From: Novosphingobium sp. ZN18A2
Lineage (GTDB): Bacteria > Pseudomonadota > Alphaproteobacteria > Sphingomonadales > Sphingomonadaceae
Assembly: GCF_036784765.1 (NCBI RefSeq)
Contig: NZ_CP136651.1
Coordinates: 186,001 to 250,000, forward strand
Length of the DNA stretch: 64,000 nt
Direction: 5' to 3'
Under the pieces are notes generated by a model, which was given only the letters and a program-made list of their open reading frames with translations, did not search any database and was not told the origin of the DNA. The position numbers were made by a program, and so were the translations under genes. Positions 26,288 through 36,688 of this stretch are shown here, piece by piece; position 1 is the stretch's first letter; each line of letters opens with the position of its first letter.

Positions 26288-26695
26288 ATGAAGGCCATCA
26301 ACAACAGCCACGCCGAAGCCGACCGGCGACACGCGCGACTTCTGCACGTAGAGCCATCGGATGCGCATCCGCTCGACTGGCGCAAGCGGATGAGCGACAA
26401 CATCGCCTACGCGCTGCTGGTCTATACCGCGTTGCAGATTTTCGTGACGATGCGCGCGATAGAGGGGACAAGCGGTTCGGCGCTTCCGCTTCTCGCGCTT
26501 GTCGTTCTGGTCGCCGCCATCATCCCGCTGTGCCGCCGCTTCGAAAACCGCTGGGACCGGATGCCCGAAGCGGCCCTCCACGATCCGGCCATGCGAACCA
26601 CATACCGTCGCGACCAGTTCGCGCTATGGGCGCTGGCGATCGGCCTGCCGTTCATCCTGACGGGGCTGTACCAGGGCGTGGCCGCGCTGGTCTGA
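26288..26695 (+). CDS. Small membrane protein of unknown function
   Basis: A 135-aa protein beginning MKAINNSHAEADRRH, with an N-terminal soluble stretch of about 45 aa and three hydrophobic segments (NIAYALLVYTALQIFV, LPLLALVVLVAAIIPL, FALWALAIGLPFILTGLY). It has an ENRWDRMPEAALHDPAMRTTYRRDQ cytoplasmic loop of mixed charge. I do not recognise the family. It is divergent from lptB across a 271-bp intergenic region in which I see no clear regulatory element. Confidence 0.72.
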   Translation: MKAINNSHAEADRRHARLLHVEPSDAHPLDWRKRMSDNIAYALLVYTALQIFVTMRAIEGTSGSALPLLALVVLVAAIIPLCRRFENRWDRMPEAALHDPAMRTTYRRDQFALWALAIGLPFILTGLYQGVAALV

Positions 26696-26870
26696 CGCGC
26701 CCGGCCCTTGCGGCCTCCTCCCCCTTATGGCGCCTCCTCTGGCCGATAGCTGCCTTCTGCCCGATAGCTGTCTGTGCATTGCCGCAACGCGCGCCACCGG
26801 CTAGAGCCCGGTTCTTCGCGGACGCGATCCCGGTTGCGTCCCTGAACCCGATGCGAAAGGCCGTTTTTCC

Positions 26871-28217
26871 ATGCTTTCTGCCGACGAAGCCCAGGAGCGT
26901 TGCCAGGCGCTGATCGCCCGAGCGCGCGCCGCCGGAGCGGACGCGGGCGACGCGGTATACCTCGCCAATTCGTCCGAAAGCGTGCAGGTGCGTCTCGGCC
27001 AGCTTGAAGATGTCGAGCGGTCGGAAGGCGAACATATCGGGCTGCGCGTCTTCACCGGCAACAGCTCCGCCTCCATCGGGTCGAGCGACCTCAGCGACGA
27101 GGCGCTGGACGAACTGGCCCAGCGCGCGGTGGCCATGGCGCGGCTGGCGCCGGCCGACAAGTATGCCGGGCTTGCCCCAGAAGATCGCCTGTTCAAGGGG
27201 CCGATGCCGCAGCTCGACCTTGTCGACGCGCACGAGCCGACGCCAGAGGAACTGCGCGAAGCCGCGCTTGCGGCGGAAGATGCGGCGCGCGCCGTTGCCG
27301 GCGTGACCAATTCCGAAGGCGCGGGCGCGGGTTCCGGGCGCGGCGTGGTCGCGCTGGCCACCAGTCACGGTTTTTCGGGCAGCTATGCCGCCACCAACCA
27401 TTCGGTCTCGGCCAGCGTCGTCGCGGGCGAAGGTTCGGGAATGCAGCGCGATTACTGCTGGCGCACGGCGCGCCACGCGACAGACCTTCTTGCCGCCGCG
27501 GAAATCGGCAGGCGCGCGGGCGATCGCGCGGTTGCCCGGTTGCATCCGGGCCGCGTGAAAAGCGCAAAGTTGCCGGTGGTGTTCGATCCGCGCGTCGGCG
27601 GGTCACTGGTCGGGCACCTGCTGGGGGCGATTTCCGGCTCCGCCATCGCCCGCCGCTCCAGCTTCCTGCTGGAAAAGCGGGGAGAGCGGATTTTCGATCC
27701 CGCGATAACGATCACCGACGATCCGCTGCGCCATCGCGGGTTGCGTTCGCGCCCGTTCGACGGCGAAGGCCTGCCGACCGCGCCGCGCACCATCATCGAA
27801 AAGGGCGTGCTTACCGGCTGGCTGATGGATTCGGCCTCTGCCCGACAGCTGGGCGAACAGCCCACCGGCCACGCCGCGCGCGGCGCATCGGGCGCGCCGG
27901 GCGTCAGCGCGTCCAACGTGGTGCTGGAAGCCGGGGCCGTCAGCCGCGAAGACATGATCGCCGACATTGCCGACGGCATCCTGGTGACCGAACTGATCGG
28001 CCAGGGCGTGAACGGCGTGACCGGCGATTACAGTCGCGGCGCATCGGGCTTTCGCATCGTGAACGGCGAAATCGCCGGGCCGGTTGCCGAATTTACGGTT
28101 GCCGGAAACCTGATCGACATGTTCGCCGCGATGACCGCCGCGAACGACCTCGACATCCATCGCGGGATCGACGTGCCGACCCTGCGCATCGACGGTATGA
28201 GCGTTGCGGGCGACTGA
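26871..28217 (+). CDS. pmbA: PmbA/TldE, subunit of the TldD/TldE metalloprotease
   Basis: A 448-aa TldD/PmbA-family protein. The family region is evident from YLANSSESVQVRLGQLEDVERSEGEHIGLRV, the central EGSGMQRDYCW segment, VVFDPRVGGSLVGHLLGAISGSAIARRSSFL, and the C-terminal GVNGVTGDYSRGASGF motif that is diagnostic of PmbA/TldE. The HExxxH zinc motif of TldD is absent, as expected for the TldE partner. The complex degrades unstructured peptides and matures certain modified peptides. tldD is not in the window. Confidence 0.94.
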   Translation: MLSADEAQERCQALIARARAAGADAGDAVYLANSSESVQVRLGQLEDVERSEGEHIGLRVFTGNSSASIGSSDLSDEALDELAQRAVAMARLAPADKYAGLAPEDRLFKGPMPQLDLVDAHEPTPEELREAALAAEDAARAVAGVTNSEGAGAGSGRGVVALATSHGFSGSYAATNHSVSASVVAGEGSGMQRDYCWRTARHATDLLAAAEIGRRAGDRAVARLHPGRVKSAKLPVVFDPRVGGSLVGHLLGAISGSAIARRSSFLLEKRGERIFDPAITITDDPLRHRGLRSRPFDGEGLPTAPRTIIEKGVLTGWLMDSASARQLGEQPTGHAARGASGAPGVSASNVVLEAGAVSREDMIADIADGILVTELIGQGVNGVTGDYSRGASGFRIVNGEIAGPVAEFTVAGNLIDMFAAMTAANDLDIHRGIDVPTLRIDGMSVAGD

Positions 28218-28290
28218 ACCCGGCGGGAACCCGGCGCATGGCGCGCGGGTTTATCCTGTGGTTGATCGTATCACGGGGAAACATGGCTTC

Positions 28291-29652
28291 ATGCGTGTGT
28301 TGTGTGCCGTTCTGTGCGCGCTTGGTGCCGCTTGCCTGACGCTCGCCCCGCCCGCGTTGGCGCAAGCAAGCCTGATCCCCGCGCCCTCGCCCGCGGCGAC
28401 CGAAACACCCGCGCCCGCACCCGCGATCTCGGCCACGTCGGCCGCGGAAGACGATGCGCAGATCGCCGCGCGGCTGCGTGGCATCTATGCGGCGATATCG
28501 GACCTGTCGGACGTGAAGGTTTCCGTCTCGTCGGGCGTCGTCACCTTGACCGGAGAGGTGCCCAGCGCAGAAGCGATCGGGCAGGCGGGCTCCATCGCGC
28601 AGCGGCTTGCCGGGGTTGTGACGGTGCAGAACCGGCTGACCCGCAACCTTGCGGTAGAACGCAACCTCGACCCGGCGCTCAGCGGGGTATCGTCACGCGC
28701 GCAGCAAGTTGTGCAGGCGCTGCCGCTGATCGGCGTCGCGGCGCTGGTTGCGCTGATCGTGGGCGCGCTGGGCTATTTCATTGCCGCGCGCGACGGATTG
28801 TGGCGGCGGCTTGCGCCCAACCCTTTCCTGGCGGAACTGGTGGCCAGCGCGATCCGCTTCGTCTTCGTCGTCGGCGGCATCGTGCTCGCGCTCGATATCC
28901 TGGGCGCAAGCGCGCTGATCGGCGCGGTCCTTGGCGGCGCGGGCGTTGTGGGCATCGCCATAGGCTTCGCGGTCAAGGACACGATCGACAATTACGTATC
29001 GTCGCTGATGTTGTCGCTGCGCCAGCCGTTCCGCGCGAACGACCACGTGCTGATCGACACCTATGAAGGCCGCGTGATCCGCCTGACCAGCCGCGCCACC
29101 GTGCTGATGACGCTTGACGGGAACCACCTGCGCATCCCCAATTCCACGGTGTTCAAGGCAGTGATCCTGAACTTCACCACCAATCCGCAGCGCCGCTTCG
29201 ACTTTTCCTATCCAATCGACCACGGGGTGGAGCCGCAAGCCGCGCGGGCGCTGGCCCTGCAGGCGATAAAGTCGCTCGATTTCGTGCTCGACGATCCCGA
29301 ACCGCTGGTCCTGGTCGATTCGATGACCGGGCCCACGATGGTGCTGGAAGCGTTCGGCTGGATCGACCAGACCGCGACCGATTTCTACAAGGCGCGAACC
29401 CGCGCATTGCAGGCGGTGCGCGCCGCGCTGCGCGATGCGGGAATCGTTTTTCCCGATACCAGCTATCGCGTCGTACTCGATCGCGAGGCGCAGGCGCCGC
29501 AACCGGTGGCGGAACCCGCCGCGCCCGCGCGCGAAGAGGCCGAAGCGCAGGATGTTGCGCCCGAAGACCATATCGCCGGACTGGTCGAGCGCGAACGCGC
29601 CGGCCAGGAAGGCGGGCGCGACCTGCTCGATCCGTCGCGCCCCGTGGAATAG
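28291..29652 (+). CDS. BON-domain MscS-type mechanosensitive channel
   Basis: 453 aa: a signal peptide (about 1-24), a proline/alanine linker, and a periplasmic BON domain around residues 50-115 (SDVKVSVSSGVVTLTGEVPSAEA). Membrane helices follow from about residue 140, then an MscS core with the pore-helix pattern GASALIGAVLGGAGVVGIAIGFAVKDT and the beta domain LRQPFRANDHVLIDTYEG. The C-terminus is acidic and disordered. Channels of this group release solutes during hypo-osmotic shock; the BON domain may contact lipid or cell wall. It is co-directional with pmbA and convergent with ppa. Confidence 0.9.
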   Translation: MRVLCAVLCALGAACLTLAPPALAQASLIPAPSPAATETPAPAPAISATSAAEDDAQIAARLRGIYAAISDLSDVKVSVSSGVVTLTGEVPSAEAIGQAGSIAQRLAGVVTVQNRLTRNLAVERNLDPALSGVSSRAQQVVQALPLIGVAALVALIVGALGYFIAARDGLWRRLAPNPFLAELVASAIRFVFVVGGIVLALDILGASALIGAVLGGAGVVGIAIGFAVKDTIDNYVSSLMLSLRQPFRANDHVLIDTYEGRVIRLTSRATVLMTLDGNHLRIPNSTVFKAVILNFTTNPQRRFDFSYPIDHGVEPQAARALALQAIKSLDFVLDDPEPLVLVDSMTGPTMVLEAFGWIDQTATDFYKARTRALQAVRAALRDAGIVFPDTSYRVVLDREAQAPQPVAEPAAPAREEAEAQDVAPEDHIAGLVERERAGQEGGRDLLDPSRPVE

Positions 29653-29693
29653 CCGTCGGTCTAGAATAGCCGTCAGTGTAGAATAGCCGTCAG
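29647..29693. repeat. 17-bp tandem repeat spanning two convergent stop codons
   Basis: About 2.8 copies of a 17-bp unit, GAATAGCCGTC(A/G)GT(C/G)TA, at 29647-29663, 29664-29680 and 29681-29693. The first copy contains the TAG stop of the BON-MscS gene and the last contains the TGA stop of ppa on the other strand. Confidence 0.85.
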
Positions 29694-30229
29694 CCGGCCT
29701 TCGCGGCCTTGGCGCGCTCTATCGCTTCGATCACGATCTGCCGCGCTTCCGCCGCATCTCCCCAGTTGCCGATACGCACCCACTTTTCGGCTTCCAGGTC
29801 CTTGTAGTGGGTAAAGAAGTGCTCGATCTGCTTGAAGATGATCGAGGGCAGATCCTTGGTTTCGCCCACGTCCGAATAATACGGGAACGTGGTGTCCACC
29901 GGCACGCAGATCAGCTTTTCGTCGCCGCCGTGTTCGTCTTCGAGGTTGAGGACGCCGATCGGCCGGGCGCGCACCACGCATCCGGGGATGAAGGGCGAAC
30001 GCGCGATCACCAGCGCGTCCAGCGGGTCGCCGTCGGGCGAAAGGGTGTGCGGCACAAAGCCATAGTTCGCCGGATAGCGCATCGGCGTGTGCAGGATGCG
30101 GTCGACGAACAGCGCGCCCGATGCCTTGTCGAATTCATACTTCACCGGCTCTCCGCCGGTCGGAACCTCGATAATGACATTCAGGCTTTCGGGCGGATTG
30201 TCGCCGGTCGAAATCTTGTCGATGCGCAT
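29690..30229 (-). CDS. ppa: Inorganic pyrophosphatase (family I)
   Basis: A 179-aa soluble pyrophosphatase that hydrolyses PPi to phosphate and pulls biosynthetic reactions forward. It has VIIEVPTGGEPVKYEFDK, the substrate loop ILHTPMRYPANYGFVPHTL, and the family signature DGDPLDALV with its metal-binding aspartates, then VRARPIGVLNLEDEHGGDEK. Length and motifs are canonical for the prokaryotic hexameric type. It is convergent with the BON-MscS gene. Confidence 0.98.
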   Translation of the reverse strand: MRIDKISTGDNPPESLNVIIEVPTGGEPVKYEFDKASGALFVDRILHTPMRYPANYGFVPHTLSPDGDPLDALVIARSPFIPGCVVRARPIGVLNLEDEHGGDEKLICVPVDTTFPYYSDVGETKDLPSIIFKQIEHFFTHYKDLEAEKWVRIGNWGDAAEARQIVIEAIERAKAAKAG

Positions 30230-30346
30230 GGGGTATGGCCCTGTGATCTATGGATGGTGAGCTGTGGATTTGCGCGTGCCTCTAGCCCGCACCGTGCTGC
30301 ACCGCAATAAGGCGATGCAGCGGGCGGGCCGAAAGTAGCAGACGCC

Positions 30347-32305
30347 CTATCGGCGGGGCGCCATCAGGCGGTCGAGCGGGGCGGTGCCTTTCACCGCCTT
30401 TTCCAGCCACGGATAGCGCAGCCCCCCGTGCCAATCGACCGGCACGGTAAGGAAGCGGTCCCCGCGCTGGACCAGCAGGTCGATCTGCGTCTTGCCGCCC
30501 TTCGCCGCGGTGATCGCGCGCGTCATGCGATCCTTCGAATATTTTTCACCGTTCACCGCGACAATCCTTGCCCCGTTGACGAGCCCGGCATTGAACGCCG
30601 GCCCGTCCCAGCGCGTCGAAACGACGGTGCCGTTTCCGTTCAGGTCCACGCCCAGCGAATAGAACAGGTTCAGGTTGCCGCTATGCCCCATGCGGCCCTT
30701 CTCATAGCTGTTGGGCGTTTCCTTCCACACCAGCTTGTAACCCGCCATTTCGATGCCCTTCAGCGGCGCGGGCTGGCCCGGCGCATAGAGCCGGGTTTTC
30801 AGGAACGTGGCCCAGTCATAGGCCGGATATACGCCTTTCAGCGCCTTCACCACGTCATCGAAGGTATAGGTCAGCTCGCCCCAGTCGCCGTCGCGCATGC
30901 CGAAGAAGGCTTTCGCGAAATCGTCCAGCCCCTTCCTGCCCTTCGTGCCTTCGCGAATGATCTGGTCGGCTTCGAGCCAGACCAGCGCTCCTTCGGAGTA
31001 ATAGTCCTCGTTGCGCGACAATGAGCCGTATGGTTGCGGGCGGCGTCCGTCGATGATCGGGTCGAACGTGGTATCCTCGACAGAGCGCCACGCGCGGCCC
31101 GGCTGACCTTCGGAATATTTCGCGGCGGTGACGGCGAAGGCATCGAGCACGGTCTGCGGCGTCTGGATGCCCGAGCGCGCGGCCAGCACATAGCCCCAGA
31201 ACTGCGTCTGCCCTTCATAGACCCACAAAAGGTTATCCTGCATCGGCACGCTGTAGGCGGGCGTCCACAACCCGGCGGGGCGGCGGAACTTGCCGTTCCA
31301 GCTATGTACGAATTCGTGGGCGATCACGTTGCGGTCCCAGTCCATCCTGTCCCAGTCGATGAACGTGCCGGGTTCGTACTGGTTTTCGCTCGACCGGTGA
31401 TGTTCCAGCCCGATGCCGCCCATCCGGTCGGTCAGCGCCAGCAGGAAATCGTAGTGATCGAAGTGCCGCGCGCCGAACAGCCTGACGGCCTGGTCGGTCA
31501 GGTTCCGATAGACTTTCAGATGGTCCGGCGCGATCGCCAGCAACCGCGCCTCGTCGGCCACCGCGTCAAGATGCACGCCGTTGCCGATGTCCCACCGCCG
31601 GGCATACTTGCCCGCGAAGATCGGCGAATCGACCAGTGTTTCATAATCGGTCGCGGCCCACGTCACGCGGTTGCCGCTCTGCGCCTTCCCGTCGAGCGCG
31701 GTGAACACCGTCCAGTCGTTCGGGAAGGCGACGGTCGGCTTGAACGTGATGAGGCGGGTGTAGTGCCCGGCGGGATAGAGGCTCATCTTCTCCCACTGCA
31801 GGTTCAGCATCTCGCGCGTCATGGTGATGCGCCCCTCGCGCCCGGTCAGCGGGGACGTGTGGACGAACCGCGCGACAAGGCTGGTCGTGCCCTTGGGCAG
31901 CGAAACGTGGAACGCACGCACGTCTATCGGGTCGCGCTCCCAAACCACCGGCTTCCCGTCGACAAAGAAGCGCACGTCGGCCAGCAGGTTGATCGGCCCG
32001 CGCGCCGCGTGGTTGCCCGGAAGCCAGGCCGGCAGAAGCAGGGTGATCGCATCGGTGCCGGCCGCGACGGGGATCGTTTCGGTCACGCGATAGACGCCGC
32101 GCGTCACGTCCGTGGCATCGATGTCGAGCGCGATCGTGCCGGCATAGGGCACGTTCTGCGGATCGGGCACGCGATATTGGATCGGCGTTGCCACGGGCAT
32201 CGAACGCGCTGCCGCGTCCTGGGCCTGGGCGAGAGCGGGAGTGGAAACGGAAAGCGCGAGAAAGAGCGGGGCGACCGCAAGGATTTTTGGCATACGCGCG
32301 CTCAT
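30347..32305 (-). CDS. M61 family metallopeptidase with PDZ domain, exported
   Basis: A 652-aa glycyl-aminopeptidase-type M61 enzyme. It starts MSARMPKIL with a signal peptide cleaved near ALAQA; an alternative ATG four residues on is equally likely. An N-terminal beta-rich domain is followed by the zinc motif HEFVHSW with a downstream glutamate in [17 protein letters not shown]-like domain occupies the last 100 residues ([29 protein letters not shown]). It should act on peptides in the periplasm. It is divergent from hisS across a gap of only 86 bp. Confidence 0.93.
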   Translation of the reverse strand: MSARMPKILAVAPLFLALSVSTPALAQAQDAAARSMPVATPIQYRVPDPQNVPYAGTIALDIDATDVTRGVYRVTETIPVAAGTDAITLLLPAWLPGNHAARGPINLLADVRFFVDGKPVVWERDPIDVRAFHVSLPKGTTSLVARFVHTSPLTGREGRITMTREMLNLQWEKMSLYPAGHYTRLITFKPTVAFPNDWTVFTALDGKAQSGNRVTWAATDYETLVDSPIFAGKYARRWDIGNGVHLDAVADEARLLAIAPDHLKVYRNLTDQAVRLFGARHFDHYDFLLALTDRMGGIGLEHHRSSENQYEPGTFIDWDRMDWDRNVIAHEFVHSWNGKFRRPAGLWTPAYSVPMQDNLLWVYEGQTQFWGYVLAARSGIQTPQTVLDAFAVTAAKYSEGQPGRAWRSVEDTTFDPIIDGRRPQPYGSLSRNEDYYSEGALVWLEADQIIREGTKGRKGLDDFAKAFFGMRDGDWGELTYTFDDVVKALKGVYPAYDWATFLKTRLYAPGQPAPLKGIEMAGYKLVWKETPNSYEKGRMGHSGNLNLFYSLGVDLNGNGTVVSTRWDGPAFNAGLVNGARIVAVNGEKYSKDRMTRAITAAKGGKTQIDLLVQRGDRFLTVPVDWHGGLRYPWLEKAVKGTAPLDRLMAPRR

Positions 32306-32391
32306 GGCGGGCGAAAGTAACAATGGCAACCGCCCGCCTGCACCAAACGGCGGCTTTCCCGATGCGCGCAATCGGGCTATCGGCGCGACGC

Positions 32392-33636
32392 ATGAGCAAG
32401 ATCGAAACGCCAAAGGCCATTCGCGGCACGCAGGATATCTTCGGGGCCGACGCAGAAGCCTTCGCCTTCGTGGTCGAAACCTTCGAACGTGTGCGCAAGC
32501 TCTATCGCTTTCGCCGCGTGGAAATGCCGGTGTTTGAAAAGACCGCGGTGTTCAGCCGTTCGCTGGGCGAAACCACCGATGTCGTTTCCAAGGAAATGTA
32601 TTCGTTCGACGATCGCGGCGGCGAATCGCTGACCCTGCGGCCGGAATTCACCGCCGGGATCGCGCGGGCCTACCTCACCGACGGCTGGCAGCAATATGCG
32701 CCGCTGAAAGTGGCCACGCACGGGCCGCTGTTTCGTTACGAACGCCCGCAAAAGGGCCGCTATCGCCAGTTTCACCAGCTTGACGCCGAAATCCTTGGCG
32801 CTGCCGAACCGCAGGCGGACGTGGAACTGCTGGTGATGGCCGACCAGTTGCTGAAAGAACTGGGCATCGCGGACGGCGTGACGCTGCAACTCAATACGCT
32901 GGGCGATGCCGACAGCCGCGAGGCATGGCGCGCCGCGCTGGTGGAATACTTCCGCGCGCACAAGGATTCGCTGAGCGAGGATTCGCAAGACCGGCTGGAG
33001 CGCAACCCGCTGCGTATCCTCGATTCGAAAGACCCGCGCGACAAGCCCTTCACCGTCGACGCGCCGAAGATCGACGATTTCCTGAACGGCGAAGCGCAGG
33101 ACTTTTTTGGCAAGGTCACAAGCGGGCTGGATGCGGCAGGCGTGGCATGGACCCGCGCGCCATCGCTGGTGCGCGGCCTCGACTATTATCGCCACACCGC
33201 GTTTGAATTTGTAACAGACCAGCTGGGCGCGCAAGGCACCGTGCTGGGCGGCGGGCGCTATGACGGGCTGATGGAAGCCCTGGGTGGACCGCACACGCCC
33301 GCGGTGGGCTGGGCCGCGGGGATCGAGCGGCTGGCGATGCTGGTGGGGGATGCACAATCCGCCGGGCTTGAGGTCGCCATTGCGGCCGAGAACGCTGAGC
33401 GCGAAGCCGAAGCCTTGGCCCTTGTCGCCGCCTTCCGGCGTTCCGGGTTCAGCGCGGAGGCGTTTACTACCGGCAGCGTTCGCAAACGCTATGACCGCGC
33501 ACGAAAGGCCGATCCTGCGGTGCTGATTTCGCTGGACGTTCGCGACAGCGTGCCCTCGAACGGCCTCAACCTTCTCGACAACGGCTATGCCCGTGCTGCG
33601 GATGCTTCCGCCGTATTTGACCAGTTCGGACTGTAG
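32392..33636 (+). CDS. hisS: Histidyl-tRNA synthetase
   Basis: A 414-aa class II synthetase that charges tRNA-His. It starts [17 protein letters not shown]. Motif 2 is seen as [25 protein letters not shown]; the histidine-specific motif is [14 protein letters not shown], and motif 3 is [10 protein letters not shown]. The C-terminal anticodon-binding domain covers about the last 90 residues. It precedes prfA by about 100 bp, with a REP element between them. Confidence 0.97.
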   Translation: MSKIETPKAIRGTQDIFGADAEAFAFVVETFERVRKLYRFRRVEMPVFEKTAVFSRSLGETTDVVSKEMYSFDDRGGESLTLRPEFTAGIARAYLTDGWQQYAPLKVATHGPLFRYERPQKGRYRQFHQLDAEILGAAEPQADVELLVMADQLLKELGIADGVTLQLNTLGDADSREAWRAALVEYFRAHKDSLSEDSQDRLERNPLRILDSKDPRDKPFTVDAPKIDDFLNGEAQDFFGKVTSGLDAAGVAWTRAPSLVRGLDYYRHTAFEFVTDQLGAQGTVLGGGRYDGLMEALGGPHTPAVGWAAGIERLAMLVGDAQSAGLEVAIAAENAEREAEALALVAAFRRSGFSAEAFTTGSVRKRYDRARKADPAVLISLDVRDSVPSNGLNLLDNGYARAADASAVFDQFGL

Positions 33637-33657
33637 CTCCGCTATTCCCGATAATCT

Positions 33658-33745
33658 CGTCACCCCGGACTTGATCCGGGGTCCAGCTTTCTTTCCCGCG
33701 ACTGTCCGATAAGAAGCGGGATCCCGGCTCAGGGCCGGGATGACG
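33658..33745. repeat. REP doublet between hisS and prfA
   Basis: An 88-bp element bounded by near-perfect 11-bp inverted ends (CGTCACCCCGG ... CCGGGATGACG). It holds two hairpins: CCCCGGA/TCCGGGG at 33663-33681, and ATCCCGGC/GCCGGGAT at 33721-33741 with a 5-nt loop. This is the common alphaproteobacterial type of dispersed palindrome. The candidate ATG of prfA at 33740 falls inside its right end. Confidence 0.8.
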
Positions 33746-34834
33746 AACGTAGAGTGTAACGCATTGACCGTCTCCGACGACCGCCTTTCCCAGATCGCGC
33801 ACCGCTTTGCAGAGCTTGAAGCGCGGCTTGCCAGCGGCACGCTGGAAGGCGGCGATTTCGTTGCCGCCAGCCGCGATTATGCCGAACTGGAACCCGTCGC
33901 CCGCGCCGCCGAAGCGGTGCGCGAAATGCGCGGGGAACTGGCGGAACTGGAAGCGCTGAACGATGCCGACCCCGAAATGCGCGCGCTCGCCGAAGAGGAA
34001 GCGGCGCGGATCAGGGGCGACCTTCCCGACGCGGAACACAAGCTCGCCATCGCCATGCTGCCGCGCGACAGTGCCGACAGCCGGCCCGCCATGCTGGAAA
34101 TCCGCGCGGGCACCGGGGGCGATGAAGCCGCGCTGTTCGCGGCCGACCTGTTCCGCATGTATGAACGCTTTGCCGCCGAGCAGGGCTGGCGGGTGGAAAC
34201 GATCAGCGTCAACGCCAACGATCTGGGCGGCTTCAAGGAAGTGGTTGCCAACATCGCCGGCAGCGGCGTGTTCGCCAAACTGAAGTTCGAATCCGGCGTC
34301 CACCGCGTGCAGCGCGTGCCGGTGACGGAAAGCGGCGGGCGCATCCACACCAGCGCGGCGACCGTGGCGGTCCTGCCCGAGCCGGACGAAGTGGACGTTG
34401 CGATCGAGGACAAGGATCTGAAGATCGACATCTACCGCGCCAGCGGCGCGGGCGGGCAGCACGTCAACACCACCGATTCGGCGGTGCGCATCACGCACTT
34501 GCCCAGCGGCATCGTCGTCACCCAGCAGGATGAACGCAGCCAGCACAAGAACAAGGCCAAGGCCATGCAAGTGCTGCGCGCGCGGCTTTATGAAAAGATG
34601 CGCGACGAAGCGCAGGGCGAGGAAGCCGCCGCGCGCAAGGCGATGGTGGGTTCGGGCGACCGTTCCGAGCGCATCCGCACGTATAATTTCCCGCAAGGCC
34701 GCGTGACCGATCACCGCATCAACCTGACGCTGCACCGCTTGCCCGAAGTGCTGGAAGGGCCGGGGCTTGGCGAACTGATCGACGCGCTGACGGCGGAGGA
34801 CCAGGCCAAGCGGCTGGCCGCGATCGGCGCATGA
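33740..34834 (+). CDS. prfA: Peptide chain release factor 1
   Basis: RF1, which terminates translation at UAG and UAA. The 364-aa frame contains the [22 protein letters not shown] region, the [21 protein letters not shown] segment and the invariant GGQ loop (SGAGGQHVN) that triggers peptide release. The ATG at 33740 lies within a REP palindrome and adds an unconserved MTNVECNA leader; a TTG at 33764 ([14 protein letters not shown]) is a credible true start. It overlaps prmC by 4 bp. Confidence 0.96.
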   Translation: MTNVECNALTVSDDRLSQIAHRFAELEARLASGTLEGGDFVAASRDYAELEPVARAAEAVREMRGELAELEALNDADPEMRALAEEEAARIRGDLPDAEHKLAIAMLPRDSADSRPAMLEIRAGTGGDEAALFAADLFRMYERFAAEQGWRVETISVNANDLGGFKEVVANIAGSGVFAKLKFESGVHRVQRVPVTESGGRIHTSAATVAVLPEPDEVDVAIEDKDLKIDIYRASGAGGQHVNTTDSAVRITHLPSGIVVTQQDERSQHKNKAKAMQVLRARLYEKMRDEAQGEEAAARKAMVGSGDRSERIRTYNFPQGRVTDHRINLTLHRLPEVLEGPGLGELIDALTAEDQAKRLAAIGA

Positions 34835-35703
34835 CCGTTGCGGAACGGCTGCGCGCAGCCACCGCCGCGCTTGGCCCCGGCGCATCGACCGCGCGGCTGG
34901 ACGTGGAACTGCTGATGGCGCACGCGCTGGGCGTTTCGCGTTCCGACCTGTTGCTGCGGCACATGGCCGATCCCGCGCCGCACGCGTTCGAAGCGCTGAT
35001 GGCAAGGCGCATCGCGCACGAACCTGTCGCCTATATCGTCGGCCATACCGAATTCTGGAGCCTCGACCTTGCGGTAACGCCCGCCGTGCTGGTGCCGCGC
35101 GCGGATTCCGAAACGCTGATCGAAGCCACCTGCGCGGCCTTCACCAATCGCGAACCACCGCGGCGCGTGCTCGATTGCGGCACCGGATCAGGCGCATTGC
35201 TGCTGGCCGCGCTGAGCGAGTTTCCCGGAGCCGAAGGGATCGGGATCGACCGGTCCGAAGCGGCGCTGGCCGTCGCGCGGGAAAACGCCCGACGCACCGG
35301 CATCGCCGCGCGCGCGACGATGATGGCGCGCGATTGGGACGAACCCGGCTGGGCGCGGGGCCTTGGCCGGTTCGACCTTGTTCTGGCCAACCCGCCCTAT
35401 GTGGAAGACGACGCGCCGCTGGAACGCGTGGTGCGCGATCATGAACCCGGCGGCGCGCTGTTTGCGGGGCCGGAAGGGCTTGATGCCTATCGCGTGCTGG
35501 TCCCGCAATTGCCCGCCCTGCTGACGCCGGAAGCCATAGCGCTGGTAGAGATCGGCGCGCGCCAATCCGACGCGGTCAGCGCAATAGCCGCCGAATCGGG
35601 TCTTTCCACACGGCTCCATCGCGACCTTGCCGGAAGGCCGCGTGCACTGGAAATGCGCGTTCAAGGCAATATTTCGCTTGGCAAGGCGGCAAGCGGTCAC
35701 TAG
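34831..35703 (+). CDS. prmC: PrmC, release factor glutamine methyltransferase
   Basis: A 290-aa SAM-dependent enzyme that methylates the GGQ glutamine of release factors. It has the N-terminal five-helix substrate domain ([14 protein letters not shown] ... [12 protein letters not shown]), the [10 protein letters not shown] motif, SAM site [12 protein letters not shown] and catalytic NPPYVEDD. Its ATG overlaps the prfA stop, the standard prfA-prmC arrangement, so enzyme and substrate are co-translated. Confidence 0.97.
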   Translation: MTVAERLRAATAALGPGASTARLDVELLMAHALGVSRSDLLLRHMADPAPHAFEALMARRIAHEPVAYIVGHTEFWSLDLAVTPAVLVPRADSETLIEATCAAFTNREPPRRVLDCGTGSGALLLAALSEFPGAEGIGIDRSEAALAVARENARRTGIAARATMMARDWDEPGWARGLGRFDLVLANPPYVEDDAPLERVVRDHEPGGALFAGPEGLDAYRVLVPQLPALLTPEAIALVEIGARQSDAVSAIAAESGLSTRLHRDLAGRPRALEMRVQGNISLGKAASGH

Positions 35704-35908
35704 TTATGTCCTCAGGCAGGGCGACGGACGAAGGCTTCCCGTCCCGGCCAACTCCACCATTTGCGCAAGCGACCGGACGGGATCCGGCCTGAAGCAGATG
35801 CTGGAAACACCACGGTCCGTGGGGACCCGTGGCGGAGGGTTGCGCGGCCACGCGGAGAGAAAGTCAGTACAAACCGCATGGGCCGCCCCAGACAAGGAAG
35901 TGCCTGAG

Positions 35909-36667
35909 TTGAATAACAATCGTGGCAACAACCGCCGGCGCGGCCGCGGCAACAACCGCGCGCAAGGCGGCCAGCAGCTTAACCGGATAGACAGTCGTGC
36001 GCGCGGCAATGCGCCCCAGCTGCTCGACAAGTACAAGAAGCTGGCGCACGACGCGCATCTGAACGGCGATCGGGTTCAGGAGGAATATTACCTCCAGTTC
36101 GCGGACCATTATTTCCGCGTGATCGCCGACCAGCGCGCCCGCCAGGACGAACAGCGCCAGCGCAACAACCCCAACAGGGAAGGCGGCGGCAACGATCGCT
36201 GGCAGGATTCGGATTCGGACGACGACAGCGACGAAAACGAATCCGAAACCGAAAGCCGTGGCTCTTCGGGCCGCGAACAGCGCGAGCAGCGTGCCCCCCG
36301 GCGCGAGCGCGGCAGCGGCAACCGCCGCGAACGCGACGATACGCGCAGCGAACAGGGCGCCATCGTTTCGGAAGGCGATCCGATCGATTCCGAAGACGAC
36401 AAGAACCCCTTCGTCCGCGAAACGCGCCCGGCGCGCGGCCGCCGCACGCGGAGCGACCGTTCCGAAGCAGCGGAAGGCGGCGAAAGCAGCGATAACGGAC
36501 TCGATCCGTCAAGCCTGCCGCCCGCGCTTTCTTCTTCGCGCGAGGAAGATTCTTCGCGCGACGAAGAAACGCTGGAAGTGCCGAGCGAAGCCCCCGCACC
36601 GAAGCGGCGCGGCCGCCCGCGCAAGAATCCGGCCAAGGACGAAGCGTCAGCCACGGTCGAGAGCTGA
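35909..36667 (+). CDS. DUF4167 protein (basic N-terminus, acidic/disordered tail)
   Basis: A 252-aa protein starting at a TTG (NNNRGNNRRRGRGNNR) with AAGGAAG upstream; earlier in-frame ATGs encode sequence that is not conserved. The N-terminal half holds the DUF4167 domain: an RNA-binding-like Arg/Asn-rich stretch, then RIDSRARGNAPQLLDKYKKLAHDAHLNGDRVQEEYYLQFADHYF, shown here only in part. The C-terminal half is low-complexity (Asp/Glu/Ser/Arg) and ends in an AT-hook-like KRRGRPRKNP. Function unknown; it follows prmC, as in many sphingomonads. Confidence 0.88.
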   Translation: MNNNRGNNRRRGRGNNRAQGGQQLNRIDSRARGNAPQLLDKYKKLAHDAHLNGDRVQEEYYLQFADHYFRVIADQRARQDEQRQRNNPNREGGGNDRWQDSDSDDDSDENESETESRGSSGREQREQRAPRRERGSGNRRERDDTRSEQGAIVSEGDPIDSEDDKNPFVRETRPARGRRTRSDRSEAAEGGESSDNGLDPSSLPPALSSSREEDSSRDEETLEVPSEAPAPKRRGRPRKNPAKDEASATVES

Positions 36668-36688
36668 CGCGGCGGCACGCAAGCCGCA

